A DNA stretch of 64,000 nt, from contig NZ_SSBQ01000002.1 of assembly GCF_004795255.1 (NCBI RefSeq), forward strand, positions 1,490,001 to 1,554,000. The letters are read 5' to 3'. The position numbers and the translations under genes are program-made. Below the pieces are notes generated by a model that saw only the letters and a program-made list of their open reading frames with translations, searched no databases and was not told where the DNA came from. This DNA comes from Streptomyces sp. RKND-216. Lineage in GTDB: Bacteria > Actinomycetota > Actinomycetes > Streptomycetales > Streptomycetaceae. Positions 29,236 through 48,900 of this stretch are shown in pieces (the first letter of the stretch is position 1; each line of letters begins with the position of its first letter).

Positions 29236-29320
29236 ATCGCGCCAGCGTCTGGTCGTTCCCCTAGCGGGGCGCCGGTTTACTTCCCGCAACGTCGCCGGGG
29301 GGCGGCTGGAGGGGGAGTGC

Positions 29321-37498
<8,178 letters not shown>

Positions 37499-37509
37499 GG
37501 GACACCCCC

Positions 37510-39477
37510 ATGCCGGACAGCGATGTGCTGACCGCACCGACCCACCGCGTCGTGGTCGACCACGCGGGCCGGTACTCGGTCCACCCCGCCACCCGTGCCC
37601 GCCCTGCGGGCTGGCACGACGCGGGCTTCGACGGCACCGAGGAGGCCTGCCTGGACCACGTCGCGCGGACGTGGTCCGGACCCGCGCCGACCCCGCTGCG
37701 CCGTCATCCGGCGTACCGACGGCCGGGCCGGGACACCCTCGTCGCGGTGCTGCGCGCACACGCGCGGCAGCGACCGGACGACGTCGCCTGCACGGTGCTC
37801 GGCCTGCGCGGCGAGGAGACGGAGGAGGCCACCTACGCGGACCTCGACCGCCGGGCGCGGACCGTCGCCGCCGCCCTGCTCCGGCGGGCGGCCCCCGGGG
37901 ACCGCGCCCTGGTGGCGCTCCCCACGGGTGTCGACTTCGCGGCGGCCTTCTTCGGCTGCCTCTACGCGGGGATCGTCGCCGTCCCGGTCCCCCTCCCGGA
38001 ACCGTCACGGGGCTTCCGGCGCCAACTCGACCGGCTCCGCCTGCTGGTCGAGGACGCCGGGCCCGCCGTGGTGCTGACCACGGCGGACTTCGCCGGCAAT
38101 GCGGAGGCGGACGTCCTCGGTGACGTCGAACGCCTCGCCGTCGCCGGGCTGGAGACTGCGCTCGCGGACGACTGGCGGGACCCGGGTGTCACCCCGAAGA
38201 CCCTCGCGTTCCTGCAGTACACCTCCGGTTCGACCAGCGCGCCCAAGGGCGTGGTGCTCACCCACCACAACATCATGGAGAACCTGGCCGCGGTGTGCGG
38301 CGCCCTGCGGTCGGCCGACGGCTTCGGCGTGGACACCGCCCCCGTCCAGGACTTCCGGTTCGTGAGCTGGCTGCCGCTCTTCCACGACATGGGCCTCTCC
38401 CAGCTGCTCATCCCCCTGTTCGCCGGCGGGCGCACCGTGCTGATGCCGCCCGCCGCGTTCCTGCTGCGCCCGGCGCTCTGGCTGGAGACCATCAGCCGCT
38501 ACCGCGCCGCCGTGGCCAGCGGGCCCGACTTCGCCTACGGCATGTGCGCCCGGAAGATGAAGGACGAGGAGGTGGCGGCGCTCGACCTGAGCAGCTGGAA
38601 GCTCGCGCTCAACGGCGCGGAACCGGTGCGCTGGGAGTCGCTGCATGCCTTCACCGAACGGTTCCGGGCGGTGGGCTTCGACCCGTCCGCGCACCTCCCC
38701 TGCTACGGCATGGCCGAAGCCACCGTGTACCTGAGCGGCGGCCGCGGCGCGGGCGAGGCGCGCGTCCTCGACATCGACCCCGAGGTGCTGGAGCTGTCCG
38801 GGCGCGTGACGCCGGCGCGCGACGGCGCCGGGCGGCGGCTGGTCTCCTGCGGACGCGTCCCGGAGCATCACGACCTGCGCATCGTCGACCCGCAGACGCT
38901 GCGCGAACGCCCCCCGGAGCACCTCGGCGAGATCTGGGTGTCCGGCGACAGCATCGGCCTCGGCTACTGGCAGAACCCGGAGGCGTCCCAGGAGCGCTTC
39001 GGCGCCCGGCTGGCGGGCACCGACCGGACCTTCCTGCGCACCGGAGACCTCGGATTCCTCTCCGGGGGCGAGCTGTTCGTGGCGGGGCGAGCGGACGACC
39101 TGATCATCATCGACGGCAGGAACCACTTCCCCCAGGACCTGGAGGGCACCGCCGCCGACAGCCACCCGGCCCTGGCCGGCGGCAAGTGCGCAGCCTTCCC
39201 CGACCCGGACCCGGACGTGCCGCGCGTCGTGCTCGCGGTCGAGACGCGCGGCGACCGGCGCGTCCTGCCCGCCGGCGAACAGCCCTCCGCCGCAGACGAG
39301 GTGACGGCCGACGAGGTCACGCGGGCCGTGGTGCGTCGGCTGGTGGAGGACCACCACGTCGGCGTCTCGGCCGTCGTCCTGCTCCGGCCCGGCGGTCTTC
39401 CCCGGACCACCAGTGGCAAGATCCAGCGGAAGCTCACGCGGAAGCTGTACGGCGCGGGCGGACTGAAGACCTGGTGA
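37510..39477 (+). CDS. Fatty acyl-AMP ligase with fused N-terminal MbtH-like domain
   Basis: 655 aa. Residues about 10-66 resemble MbtH: VDHAGRYSVHPATRARPAGW, then EEACLDHVARTW and PLRR. The first conserved Trp (SxWP) is His and the DMRP motif after the last Trp is lost, so MbtH function is uncertain. From about residue 70 it is a FAAL: YTSGSTSAPKGVVLTH (near 237), VSWLPLFHDMGLSQ, RPALWLETISRYRAAVASGP with FAYGMCARKM, LRTGDLGF and the C-terminal RTTSGKIQR. FAALs adenylate a fatty acid and pass it to an ACP, here most likely ACP1 of the preceding protein. Starts 11 bp after that gene; its stop overlaps the racemase start. Confidence 0.9.
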   Translation: MPDSDVLTAPTHRVVVDHAGRYSVHPATRARPAGWHDAGFDGTEEACLDHVARTWSGPAPTPLRRHPAYRRPGRDTLVAVLRAHARQRPDDVACTVLGLRGEETEEATYADLDRRARTVAAALLRRAAPGDRALVALPTGVDFAAAFFGCLYAGIVAVPVPLPEPSRGFRRQLDRLRLLVEDAGPAVVLTTADFAGNAEADVLGDVERLAVAGLETALADDWRDPGVTPKTLAFLQYTSGSTSAPKGVVLTHHNIMENLAAVCGALRSADGFGVDTAPVQDFRFVSWLPLFHDMGLSQLLIPLFAGGRTVLMPPAAFLLRPALWLETISRYRAAVASGPDFAYGMCARKMKDEEVAALDLSSWKLALNGAEPVRWESLHAFTERFRAVGFDPSAHLPCYGMAEATVYLSGGRGAGEARVLDIDPEVLELSGRVTPARDGAGRRLVSCGRVPEHHDLRIVDPQTLRERPPEHLGEIWVSGDSIGLGYWQNPEASQERFGARLAGTDRTFLRTGDLGFLSGGELFVAGRADDLIIIDGRNHFPQDLEGTAADSHPALAGGKCAAFPDPDPDVPRVVLAVETRGDRRVLPAGEQPSAADEVTADEVTRAVVRRLVEDHHVGVSAVVLLRPGGLPRTTSGKIQRKLTRKLYGAGGLKTW

Positions 39478-40286
39478 CAGCCCGGCTGCCCCTCCTGCCC
39501 GGCTCCCGGCCGTCCACGGCGCACGGCCGGCCCGGCGCGACCCCCGCCGCCGGCCGCGGGGGCGGGGGCGAGGCGACGGGGCCGGTCCTGGGGATCCTCG
39601 GCGGCATGGGGCCGCTGGCCTCCGCCGCGTTCCTGCAGACCGTCTACGAGACGGCCGTGGAACGGGCCGGCGCGGCGGCGGAGCAGACGCTGCCGCGCTG
39701 CCTGCTCGACTCCGACCCGGGCTTCCCCGACCGCACGGACACCATCCGCAGCCGTGGGGAGGCCGCGTGGGCCGACCGGTTGCGCCGCGGCGTCGGCGGG
39801 CTGCTGGACATGGGGGCCACGCGGGTGGTCGTCGCCTGCGTGACGGCGCACCACTTCGTCGGCGCGCTGGAACCCGAGCACCGGCGACGGCTGATCTCGC
39901 TGGTCTCCACGACCCTCGACGAGCTGGCTGCGACCCCCACAGGCGCGCGCTACCTGCTCGTGGCCACCGACGGCACCCGGGAAGCGGGGATCTTCCAGCG
40001 CGCACCGCGCTGGCCGGAGTCGGCGCACCGGGTCGTCCTTCCGGAGCCGGACGTGCAGCGGGAGCTGCACGGGCTGCTCTACCGCCTCAAGGCGGAGCCG
40101 CTGACCGCCACCCTGGCGGACCGTTTCCGCGTGCTCGCCCACCAGCACGGCTGCGCGGGCCTGATCGCCGGGTGCACCGAACTGCATCTGCTGTCGCGGT
40201 GGCAGCGCAGGAACGGCGGCGCAACGACCGTCATCGACCCCCTGCTGGCCATCGCCACACAACTCACGACCCTGCTCAGCCGATAG
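39474..40286 (+). CDS. Aspartate/glutamate-racemase-family protein
   Basis: 270 aa, GTG overlapping the FAAL stop. After a Gly/Pro-rich leader of about 35 aa comes GILGGMGPLASAAFLQTVYE. The two catalytic cysteines of cofactor-independent racemases are present in VVACVTAHHFVG and LIAGCTELHLL. In the first, the usual CNTAH is CVTAH, a change near the active Cys. It probably supplies a D-amino acid (D-Asp or D-Glu by family) to the NRPS, in line with the absence of epimerization domains. Could also be a hydantoin/maleate-type relative. Confidence 0.85.
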   Translation: MTARLPLLPGSRPSTAHGRPGATPAAGRGGGGEATGPVLGILGGMGPLASAAFLQTVYETAVERAGAAAEQTLPRCLLDSDPGFPDRTDTIRSRGEAAWADRLRRGVGGLLDMGATRVVVACVTAHHFVGALEPEHRRRLISLVSTTLDELAATPTGARYLLVATDGTREAGIFQRAPRWPESAHRVVLPEPDVQRELHGLLYRLKAEPLTATLADRFRVLAHQHGCAGLIAGCTELHLLSRWQRRNGGATTVIDPLLAIATQLTTLLSR

Positions 40287-40297
40287 AGGAGTACACG

Positions 40298-42922
40298 GTG
40301 GAATCGGAGACAGCACTGCGGCACTGGCGGGAGAGACTGGCCGGCTTCGCGCAGCCCACCGCCCCCGGCGGCTGGTCCCGCCTCCCGGTCCCGGACGGGC
40401 CCGGCTCCGGGAACGACCGCGCCCGGACGTCGCTGCCCTGGACGCCCGGGCGGGTCGCCGAGCTCGACCGCGCGGCCGAGGCCGCCGGCACGACCGCCGA
40501 ACGGCTGGTGACCGCGTCCTGGGGTCTGGTGCTGGCGGCGCACGCGGGCGAGCGGGACGTGCTGTTCGGCGTGACCACCGGCAGCGCCCCGGACGGAGCA
40601 CCGGTCCCGGTACGCCTGGACACCGGCCCGGAGCAGGGCGTGGGCGCCTACCTGGAAGCAGTCCGGGAGGCGGAGGAGTCCGGCCGCCGGCACGCCGGAC
40701 CGACGCTCGCCCAGCTCGCGGCCTGCGCCGACCTGCGCGGTGACGTACCGCTCCTCGCCACCTCGGTCGTCTGCACCCGCACCGGCCCGGCCGCGACGCC
40801 GGCCGGCCCGGACGGCGTCGTCGTGACGGCCCGGTTCGGCGACGAGGAGGCGGGGCTGCTGCTCGACCACCTCCCGGGCACCCTGACCGACGACCACGCG
40901 CACCGGCTGCTCGCCCACCTGGACCGGATGACGGGCACCCTGGCCGATGCGGCCACCTCCGCCGGGGCGCTGCTCGGCGAACTCCTCGTCCTCCCCCCGG
41001 AGGAGTTCGACACAGTGGTGCACGCGTGGAACGCGACAGACACCGCACGCGGTCCCGCCCGGTGCCTGCACGAACTGTTCGAGGCCCAGGCCGCCCGGAC
41101 CCCGCACGCGCTCGCCGTGGTGCAGGGCGGGGAACGCCTCGACTACGCGGAACTGGACGCGGCCGCCGACCGGCTGGCGGCCCGCCTGGCGGCGGCCGGT
41201 GTGGGCACCGGCGACATGGTGGCCCTGAGCCTGCGCCGCACGGTGCGTTCCGTCGTGGCACTCCTGGGCGTACTCAAGTCCGGGGCCGCCTACGCCCCCG
41301 TCGACCCGCACCTGCCCGCGGAACGTTTCCGCGAACTGGTCGGCGCCCTGGCCGCGCCGGTGGTGCTCACCGACCACGACGCGGTGCCCGAAGTGGTGGA
41401 CCGCTGCCGGGATCTGCCGGAGCTGTGCGAGGTGCTGTGGCTCGGCGGGAACGGGCCCGCCCCCGCCACCGCGCCGGGCGGGCCCGCGACCGGCTGGGCC
41501 CTGGCCGACGTGCCGCCGGACTCCCCGGCGCCCGACCGGTGCAGGCCCGAGGACGCGGCCTACACGATCTTCACCTCGGGCTCGACCGGCACGCCCAAGG
41601 GCGTACTGATGACGCACGCGCCGGTCGTCAACCTCATCCGGTGGGTCAACGACACCTACGGGGTCGGTCCGGACGATCAGGTGCTGTTCGTCGCCTCGCT
41701 GAGCTTCGACCTGTCCGTCTACGACGTCTTCGGGCTGCTCGCCGCCGGTGGCAGCATCCGCGTGGCGGCCGAGGAGGACGTACGCGACCCGCAGCGGCTG
41801 CTGGCACTCCTGGACGACGAGCCGGTCACCTTCTGGGACTCCGCCCCCGCCGCGCTCCAGCAGCTGGTGCCGTTCCTGACGCTGCGCGACACGGCGGCCG
41901 AGCACTCGCTGCGCCTGGTCTTCCTCAGCGGCGACTGGATACCGCTGCCCCTGCCCGACGCCGTCCGATCCGCTTTCGCCGGCCCCGAGATCGTCGCGCT
42001 CGGCGGCGCCACCGAAGCCGCCGTCTGGTCCAACCACCACCGCGTCGACCGGGTGGACCCGGCCTGGCGGAGCATCCCGTACGGCCGGCCCATCGACAAC
42101 GCCCGCTACTACGTCCTGGACGCCGCACGGAACCCGTCCCCCGTCGGCGCCCCCGGAGACCTGTACATCGGCGGCGCCTGCCTCGCCGAGGGCTACCTGG
42201 GCGACCCGCGGCTCACCGCCGCCAAGTTCGTGCCCGACCCGTTCACCGCGGAACCCGGCCGGATGTACCGCACCGGGGACCGGGCCCGGTTCGGGCCGGA
42301 CGGGACGATCGAGTTCCTCGGCCGTCAGGACCACCAGGTGAAGATCCGCGGCTTCCGCGTGGAGCTGGGCGAGATCGAGACCGCGCTCGCCGACCTGCCC
42401 GGGGTCGCGTCCGCCGTCGCCGTGGTGCACGGCGAGGCCGCCGCCGCGCACCTCGTGGCGTACGCGGTGCCGCGGCCCGGTGCCCGGCTCGACACCGGCG
42501 AACTGCGCGCCGCGCTCGCCCTCCGGGTGCCCGCCCACATGGTGCCCGCGCGGGTTCTGGTGCTGGACGCGCTGCCGGTCACCGCCAACGGCAAGCTGGA
42601 CCGGGACGCACTGCCCTCGCCCACGGCCGAGGACGGCGGTCGCCCGCCCTACCGGCCGCCGGGCACCCCCGTGGCGGAGGCGGTCGCGGAGATCTGGGCC
42701 GAGGTCCTCGAGGTGGACGAGATCGGCGCCGAGGACAACTTCTTCGACCTCGGCGGCCATTCGCTGCTCATCACCCAGGTGATGGCCCATCTCCAGGCCG
42801 ACCTGGAGGTGGAGATCCCGCTGCTGGAACTCCTGGAGAGCCAGACCCTCTCCGCCTTCTCCGACGTCGTCGAGAAGGCACTGATCGCCCAGATCGAGGC
42901 GGGCGGGGGCGAGGACCGGTGA
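40298..42922 (+). CDS. NRPS protein: half C domain - A - PCP
   Basis: 874 aa, GTG with AGAGGAG 6 nt upstream. Residues 1 to about 235 match only the C-terminal lobe of a condensation domain (ALRHWRERLAG onward); there is no HHxxxDG. The A domain follows (FTSGSTGTPKGVLMTH; YRTGDRARF; NGKLDRDALP), then PCP with Ser822 in LGGHSLL. By-eye specificity residues are D-L-Y-D-F-S-L-V-W plus Lys, nearest to the DLYNLSLIWK cysteine code I know; GGATEAAVWSN also resembles Cys-activating A domains. Condensation is presumably done by C2 at the end of the PKS/NRPS protein. The stop overlaps the next NRPS start. Confidence 0.92.
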   Translation: MESETALRHWRERLAGFAQPTAPGGWSRLPVPDGPGSGNDRARTSLPWTPGRVAELDRAAEAAGTTAERLVTASWGLVLAAHAGERDVLFGVTTGSAPDGAPVPVRLDTGPEQGVGAYLEAVREAEESGRRHAGPTLAQLAACADLRGDVPLLATSVVCTRTGPAATPAGPDGVVVTARFGDEEAGLLLDHLPGTLTDDHAHRLLAHLDRMTGTLADAATSAGALLGELLVLPPEEFDTVVHAWNATDTARGPARCLHELFEAQAARTPHALAVVQGGERLDYAELDAAADRLAARLAAAGVGTGDMVALSLRRTVRSVVALLGVLKSGAAYAPVDPHLPAERFRELVGALAAPVVLTDHDAVPEVVDRCRDLPELCEVLWLGGNGPAPATAPGGPATGWALADVPPDSPAPDRCRPEDAAYTIFTSGSTGTPKGVLMTHAPVVNLIRWVNDTYGVGPDDQVLFVASLSFDLSVYDVFGLLAAGGSIRVAAEEDVRDPQRLLALLDDEPVTFWDSAPAALQQLVPFLTLRDTAAEHSLRLVFLSGDWIPLPLPDAVRSAFAGPEIVALGGATEAAVWSNHHRVDRVDPAWRSIPYGRPIDNARYYVLDAARNPSPVGAPGDLYIGGACLAEGYLGDPRLTAAKFVPDPFTAEPGRMYRTGDRARFGPDGTIEFLGRQDHQVKIRGFRVELGEIETALADLPGVASAVAVVHGEAAAAHLVAYAVPRPGARLDTGELRAALALRVPAHMVPARVLVLDALPVTANGKLDRDALPSPTAEDGGRPPYRPPGTPVAEAVAEIWAEVLEVDEIGAEDNFFDLGGHSLLITQVMAHLQADLEVEIPLLELLESQTLSAFSDVVEKALIAQIEAGGGEDR

Positions 42923-45900
42923 CCACGAGCCTTCCCGGGCCGGACCAGGACACCGGGCGGCCGGACCAAAATCCCGGGCCCGGACCGGACCACGCGGACC
43001 GTACCCGGGCGCTGCTGGCGGAACGGCTGGCGCGGGCAGGCCGCAGCCGCGAACGCCGCACGCTCTCCCGGGGCGAAGGCCCGGTACCCGCGGCGCCGCA
43101 GCAGGAACGCATACTGTTCCTCCAGGAACTCGATCCGGACGGCACCGCATACCACATGGGCTTCGGCCTGCGGCTGGAAGGCCCGCTGGACCCTGACGCC
43201 CTGGAACGCGCGCTGCGCGGCATCGAGCGGCGGCACGAGGTGCTGCGCAGCACGTACGTCCGGCGGGACGGCAGGGAGATGCTCGTCCCGCACGAGCCGT
43301 CGTTCGTCCTCCGCCGCACCGCCCTCGCAGCCGACGGGGAGAGCTCCGGGGAAGCCTCCGCCACCGAGGCCGAAGCGGCTCTCCGCGCGCTGCGGGAGGC
43401 GGAGTTCCACCGGCCGTTCGACCTGCGCCGGGGGCCGGTGTGGCGCGCGCTGCTCGTCCGTACGGGCGCCTCGGCCCACGAGTTGATGCTGAGCGTGCAC
43501 CACATCGCCTTCGACGGCATGTCGGTCGACGTGTTCCGGCGGGAAATGCTGGAGGGCTACGCGGCCGAACTCGGCCGGGGCGACCACCCCGCCGGGCCCC
43601 CGGTCCGGTACGCCGACCATGCCGCCTGGTTCCGCCGCCGCCTCGACGCGGGCGCCTACCGCCGCCAGCTGGACTTCTGGCGGGCGCGGCTGGGCGACCG
43701 CCCGCCCGCCCTCGAACTGCCCGCCGACCGCCCGCGCCCGGGGCGACCGACCCGTCCCGGCGGTGTGGTCCGCTCCGCGGTGGACCCGGACCTGGTCGCC
43801 GCCGTGCGGGCGCTGGCCAGGGAGACGTCCGCGACACCGTTCATGGTGCTGGCGGCCTGCTTCCACGCCCTGCTGCACCGCTACACGGGACAGCCGGACG
43901 TGCTGGTCGGCACGCCGGTGGCCGGCCGTGGCGCCGCCCACGCGGGGCCGTTGATCGGCCTGTTCGTCAACACCGTGGTGCTGCGGGCGGGTTTCCGGCC
44001 GGGGCTGACCTTCCGCGAACTGCTGGAGGCGGTACGGGAGGACGCCGCCGCGGCCTTCTCCCACCAGGACGTGCCGTTCCACCACGTGGTCGAGGAGGTC
44101 GGCGTCGAGCCGAGCCTCGCCCACACCCCGCTGTTCCAGGTGATGTTTGTGTGGAACACCGCGGACTCCGGTACGGCGGAGACGGGCGGCGTACGGGCGC
44201 GGCCGGTGCCGCGCGAGGACCCGGCCACCGCGAAGTTCGACCTCACGCTGGAGGTGAGCGAGCAGCCCGGCGGCTGGGAGCTGGAGCTGGAGTACGACCG
44301 GGAGTTGTGGGACGAGGCGAGTGCCGCCCGCATGCTCGGGCACTACCTGACGCTCGCCCGCTCCCTCGTCGCCCGGCCCGGCCTCGCCGTCGGCGCCCCC
44401 GCCCTGGCGACGGAGGGTGAGCTACGGGAGGCGCTGCGGGACGCCACCGGAGAGGTGCGCGACCATCCCGGGCCGGTCGACCTGGCCGCCATGATCGCGC
44501 AGCGGGCCGCGGCCAACGGGGCCGCGGTCGCGTTGAGCATGGACGGCGCGCACCTGACCTACCAGGACTTCGACCGGCGCGCGAACCGGCTGGCCCACCA
44601 CCTGCGTGCGCTGGGCGCCGGGCCGGAGCAACCGGTCGGCGTGCTGCTGGAGAGGTCCTTCGACCTGGTCGTCGCGATCGTCGCGGTGGTGCGCGCCGGT
44701 GCGCCCTATCTGCCGCTGGACCCCGCGCACCCCGCCGAACGGAACGCCTCCGTCCTTCAGGACGCCGGCGCCCGCCTGGTGGTGACCACCGCGGCGCACG
44801 CCTCTTCGCCGGACTGCGCGGTGCGGCGAGCGGACTGCGCGGCAGTGGCCGTCGACGCGGACGCCGAACGGATCGCCGCCCACCCCGGCGTGTGGGACCT
44901 TCCCGGCGCCCTGCCCGACCAGCTCGCCTACGTTTTCTACACCTCCGGATCGACCGGCCGCCCCAAGGGCGTCATGGTCGGCCACCGGGCCGCGCACAAC
45001 CAGATCCGCTGGCAGATCGACCGGTTCGGGCTCGGTCCGGGCGAAGCGGTGCTGCTGAAGACCAACATCACCTTCGACGACTCGGTGGTCGAGGTCTTCG
45101 CCACGCTGGCGTCCGGGGCACGGCTGGTCGTCGCCGACCCGGCGGGACACCGCGACCCGGAGTACCTGCGCACGGTCATGGCCCAGGAACGGGTCAGCTA
45201 CGTCCGCTTCGTACCGACCATGCTCGCGGCCCTGCTCGAACACGGCGGAGACGTGCCGCTGCCGGCTCTTCGGGTGGTCAAGAGCGCCGGAGAGCCGCTG
45301 CCGCCAGAACTTGCGGCGCGGTGCCTGGACACGCTCGACGCCGAGCTGTTCAACGCGTACGGGCCGACCGAGACCGCCGTCAACGTGACCGCCGCCCGCT
45401 GCCTCCCCGCCGATCCGCGCATCGCGATCGGCCACCCGGTGGACAACACCCGCTGCCACGTGCTGGACGCGGAGCTGAACCCGCAGCCGGTCGGCCTGCC
45501 CGGCATGCTGTACGTCGGCGGCGTCCAGCTCGCCCGCGGCTACCTGGGACGGCCCGGGCTGACCGCCGACCACTTCGTGCCGGACCCGTTCGGGCCGCCC
45601 GGCAGCCGGCTGTACCGCACCGGGGACCTGGTGCGGCGCCGGGAGGACGGCGGTCTGGAGTATCTGGGCCGCGCCGACCGGCAGGTGAAGATCCGGGGCA
45701 CCCGCATCGAGCTGGGCGAGATCGAGGCGGTCCTCGGCGAGCACCCCTCGGTGAACCAGGCGGTCGTCACGGCCCGGAACGACGGCCCCGACGGGCCGCG
45801 GCTGGTCGCCTACGTCCTGCCGGGGACGGCGGCCGCACCGACCGCCCGGGAGCTGCGCGGCGCTCTGACCCGGAGACTTCCCGCCTACATGATGCCCGCG

Positions 45901-48900
45901 GCCTTCGTCGTCCTGGACGCCTTCCCGCAGCTGCCGAGCGGCAAGGTGGACCGCCGCAACCTGCCGGCGCCGGAGGCCGTCCGAGGCGGCGCGGGACCGG
46001 GCGCCGGGGCGACCGGTCGGGAGAGCCGGCTGTCCGGCGACGCGCCCCACGAGCCGCCGTCCGGCGACGTGGAGCGGCGCCTCGCTGCGATCTGGGCCGA
46101 GACGCTGGGGCTCGCGACCGGCGAAGTCGGCCGCCACGACGGGTTCTTCCACCTGGGCGGCCACTCCCTGCTCGCCGTGCAGGCCGTCTTCGCGGTACGG
46201 GAACGGCTCGACCGGCAGGTGCCGTTGCGGCTGCTCTTCGAGGCGCCAACCGTGGCCGGCTTCGCGGAGCGGCTCGCGGAAACGGCGGACGCCGCGACCG
46301 CCCCCGAGGACAGCGCCTCGGGGCATCACCGCCGGGACCCGGGCGGCCCTGCGGCGGAACCTCCCGGCCGCGCCCGCGTCGTCCGCCGTCCCCCGGGGGC
46401 TCGGGAGGTCTCCGCGGCCGAGGCGCGGATCTGGTTCGCCGACCAGCTCGATCCGGGGGACCCGGCCTACAACCTGCCCGTGGTGTGCCGCCTGCACGGT
46501 CCCGTCGACCTGAGCGCGCTGCGGGACGCCCTGCGGTCGCTTCCCCGCGCGCACGAGGCGTTGCGCACGTCCTTCCCCGGCGTCGACGGCAGGCCCGTAC
46601 GCGAGGTCGCCGACCACGTCGAACTGCCGCTGCGCACCGTGGACCTGCGGGATCGCGGCAGCGCGGACCGTGACACCGCGCTCCACGAGGTCCTGACCGG
46701 GGAGAGCGGCACGCGGTTCGACCTGGGCCGGGGGCCGCTGGCCCGCGCGGCCGTCGTCCGGATCGCCGACGAGGAGGCGGTCCTGGCGTTGACGGTGCAC
46801 CACGTGATCGCCGACGGCTGGTCGGCCCGCGTCCTGATGGAGGATCTGGCCGCCGCCTACCGTGGTGGGCGCTCCGCGTCGCCGGCCGCGGGGAGGACGC
46901 TCGGTGCCGGGGACTACGCGACCTGGCAGCGCCACGTCCTGAGCGACGAGGTCAGGGCGGCGGAGGCGGACCACTGGCGCGAGCGCCTGACCGGGGCGTC
47001 CGGCCAGGACCTCCCCGCGGACCGCCCACGGTCCACGGGAGGGGCGGGCTCCGCCGGGTCGGCGCACCGGTTCACGCTGCCCGACGGTCCGTGCGCCCGG
47101 GTACGGGAACTCGCCGACCAGGAGCACTGCACGCCGTTCGTCGTGCTGCTGTCCGCCTACGCGGCGCTGCTCGCCCGCCACTGCGGCACCGGTGAGGTGA
47201 CACTCACCCTGCCGGTGGCCGACCGCGAACGGCCCGAACTGGCGCGAGTGGTCGGCCTGTTGCTCAACACGGTGGCGCTGCGGTTGCCGGTCCGGGAGCA
47301 GTGGACCTTTCGCCACCTGGTGCGCGAGGTCCGGGACGTCGTGCTGGACGCCTGGGAGCACCGGCTGCTGCCGTTCGACGAGGTGGTGGACGCGGCCGGC
47401 CTCGACGGCCGGGAACTCACCCGCCACAGCGTGTCGATGGACCCGGTCACGGTCGGCTCCCTGCCCTTCGCCGACGGCGTCCGCCTCGTGCCGGAACCGT
47501 TCACCCCCGACCATGCCAAGGCCGACCTCGCCCTGTTCCTGGAGGAGGACGACCGGAAGGGTCTGGCCGGCTGGCTCGTCCACCGGGCCGACGTCCTCGA
47601 CCCCGGGCGCGTCGCGCGGATGGCCGGACACCTGCTGACACTGCTCGACCGGGGAACGGCCTCGCCCTCGGCCCGGCTCGGCACCCTGTCCCTCATCTCC
47701 CCCGGCGAACGGCGGGCGCTGGCGCCCGGCACGCCCGAGCCGTACCGGAGCCGGCCAGGCACCCTGCACGGCATGGTCCTCGACCAGATCGCCCGGACCC
47801 CCGACGCGACCGCCGTCGTGTCCGGCGAGGAGGCGCTGACCTACCGCCGGCTGGGCGCACGGGCCTGCCGCCTCGCCGGGCGGCTCACGGCACACGGCGT
47901 ACGGCCCGGCTCGCTGGTCGGCATCGGCCTCGGGCGGGGCGTGCAGCAGCCCGTGGCCGTGCTGGCCGTGCTGCTGACCGGAGCGGCGTACGTGGCGGTG
48001 GACCCCCGTCATCCCCAGCGGCGGCTGCGGGAGTTGCTGGCGGACAGCGGCGCCGGACTGCTGGTCACCGACCGTCCCTGGGCGGACGCCTTCGACAGCG
48101 CCGGACCACCGGCCCTCGTCCTGGGAGACGACGACGCGGCCGGTGACTCCTCCGACGACGCCGGGGAGGCACCGGTGCCGCAGACGGCCGGGCGGGTGCC
48201 GCCCGGAGCCCTCGCCTACCTCGCCTACACCTCCGGCTCCACCGGCCGCCCCAAGGGCGTGCGGACCTCGCACGGCGCGGCCGCCGCGTACCTGCGGGAC
48301 TACCTCGGGGACCGCTTCGGGCTCGGGACGGAGGACACCGTCCTGCAGCTCGCCGGGCTGTCCTTCGACGCCTCGGTGCGCGACCTGCTCGGTCCGCTCA
48401 CGACCGGAGCCCGGGTGGTGCTGCCGGACGACGACCAGGCCGCCGACCCGGAGGCGCTCGTCACGGCGCTCGACCGGCACGGTGCGACCTGCCTGCTGAG
48501 CGTGGTGCCCACGCTGTTGCGGGCGCTGCTCTCCGCAGCCGAGGCCCGGAGGTCCGCCGGGTCCCGGCCCGGGGCGCGGCTGCGGCTGGTGCTGACCGCG
48601 GGAGAGCCCCTGGACACCGCCGACTGCGCGCGGGCGGGGGCGGCCTTCACCGGGCGGCCCTCGGTCGTCGACCAGTACGGTCCCACCGAAGGCACCATGA
48701 CGACCACCTGCATGCCCGTCCCGCCCGGGGAGGGCGCGGCCGGTCCGGTGCCGATCGGTCCTCCGGTGGCCGGTGCCCGGCTGTGGGTCGTCGACCCGTA
48801 CGGCGAGCTCGCTCCCGTCGGGGTTCCCGGTGAGGTATGGATCGGCGGGGCTCGGCTGGCCGACGGGTATCACGGGCAGCCCGGACTCACCGCCGACCGC

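Noticed and set aside
41026..42918. Upstream extension of the large NRPS open frame
   Set aside because: It overlaps the A-PCP gene in a different frame and has shadow composition; the GTG at 42919 coincides with the previous stop and begins sensible sequence.
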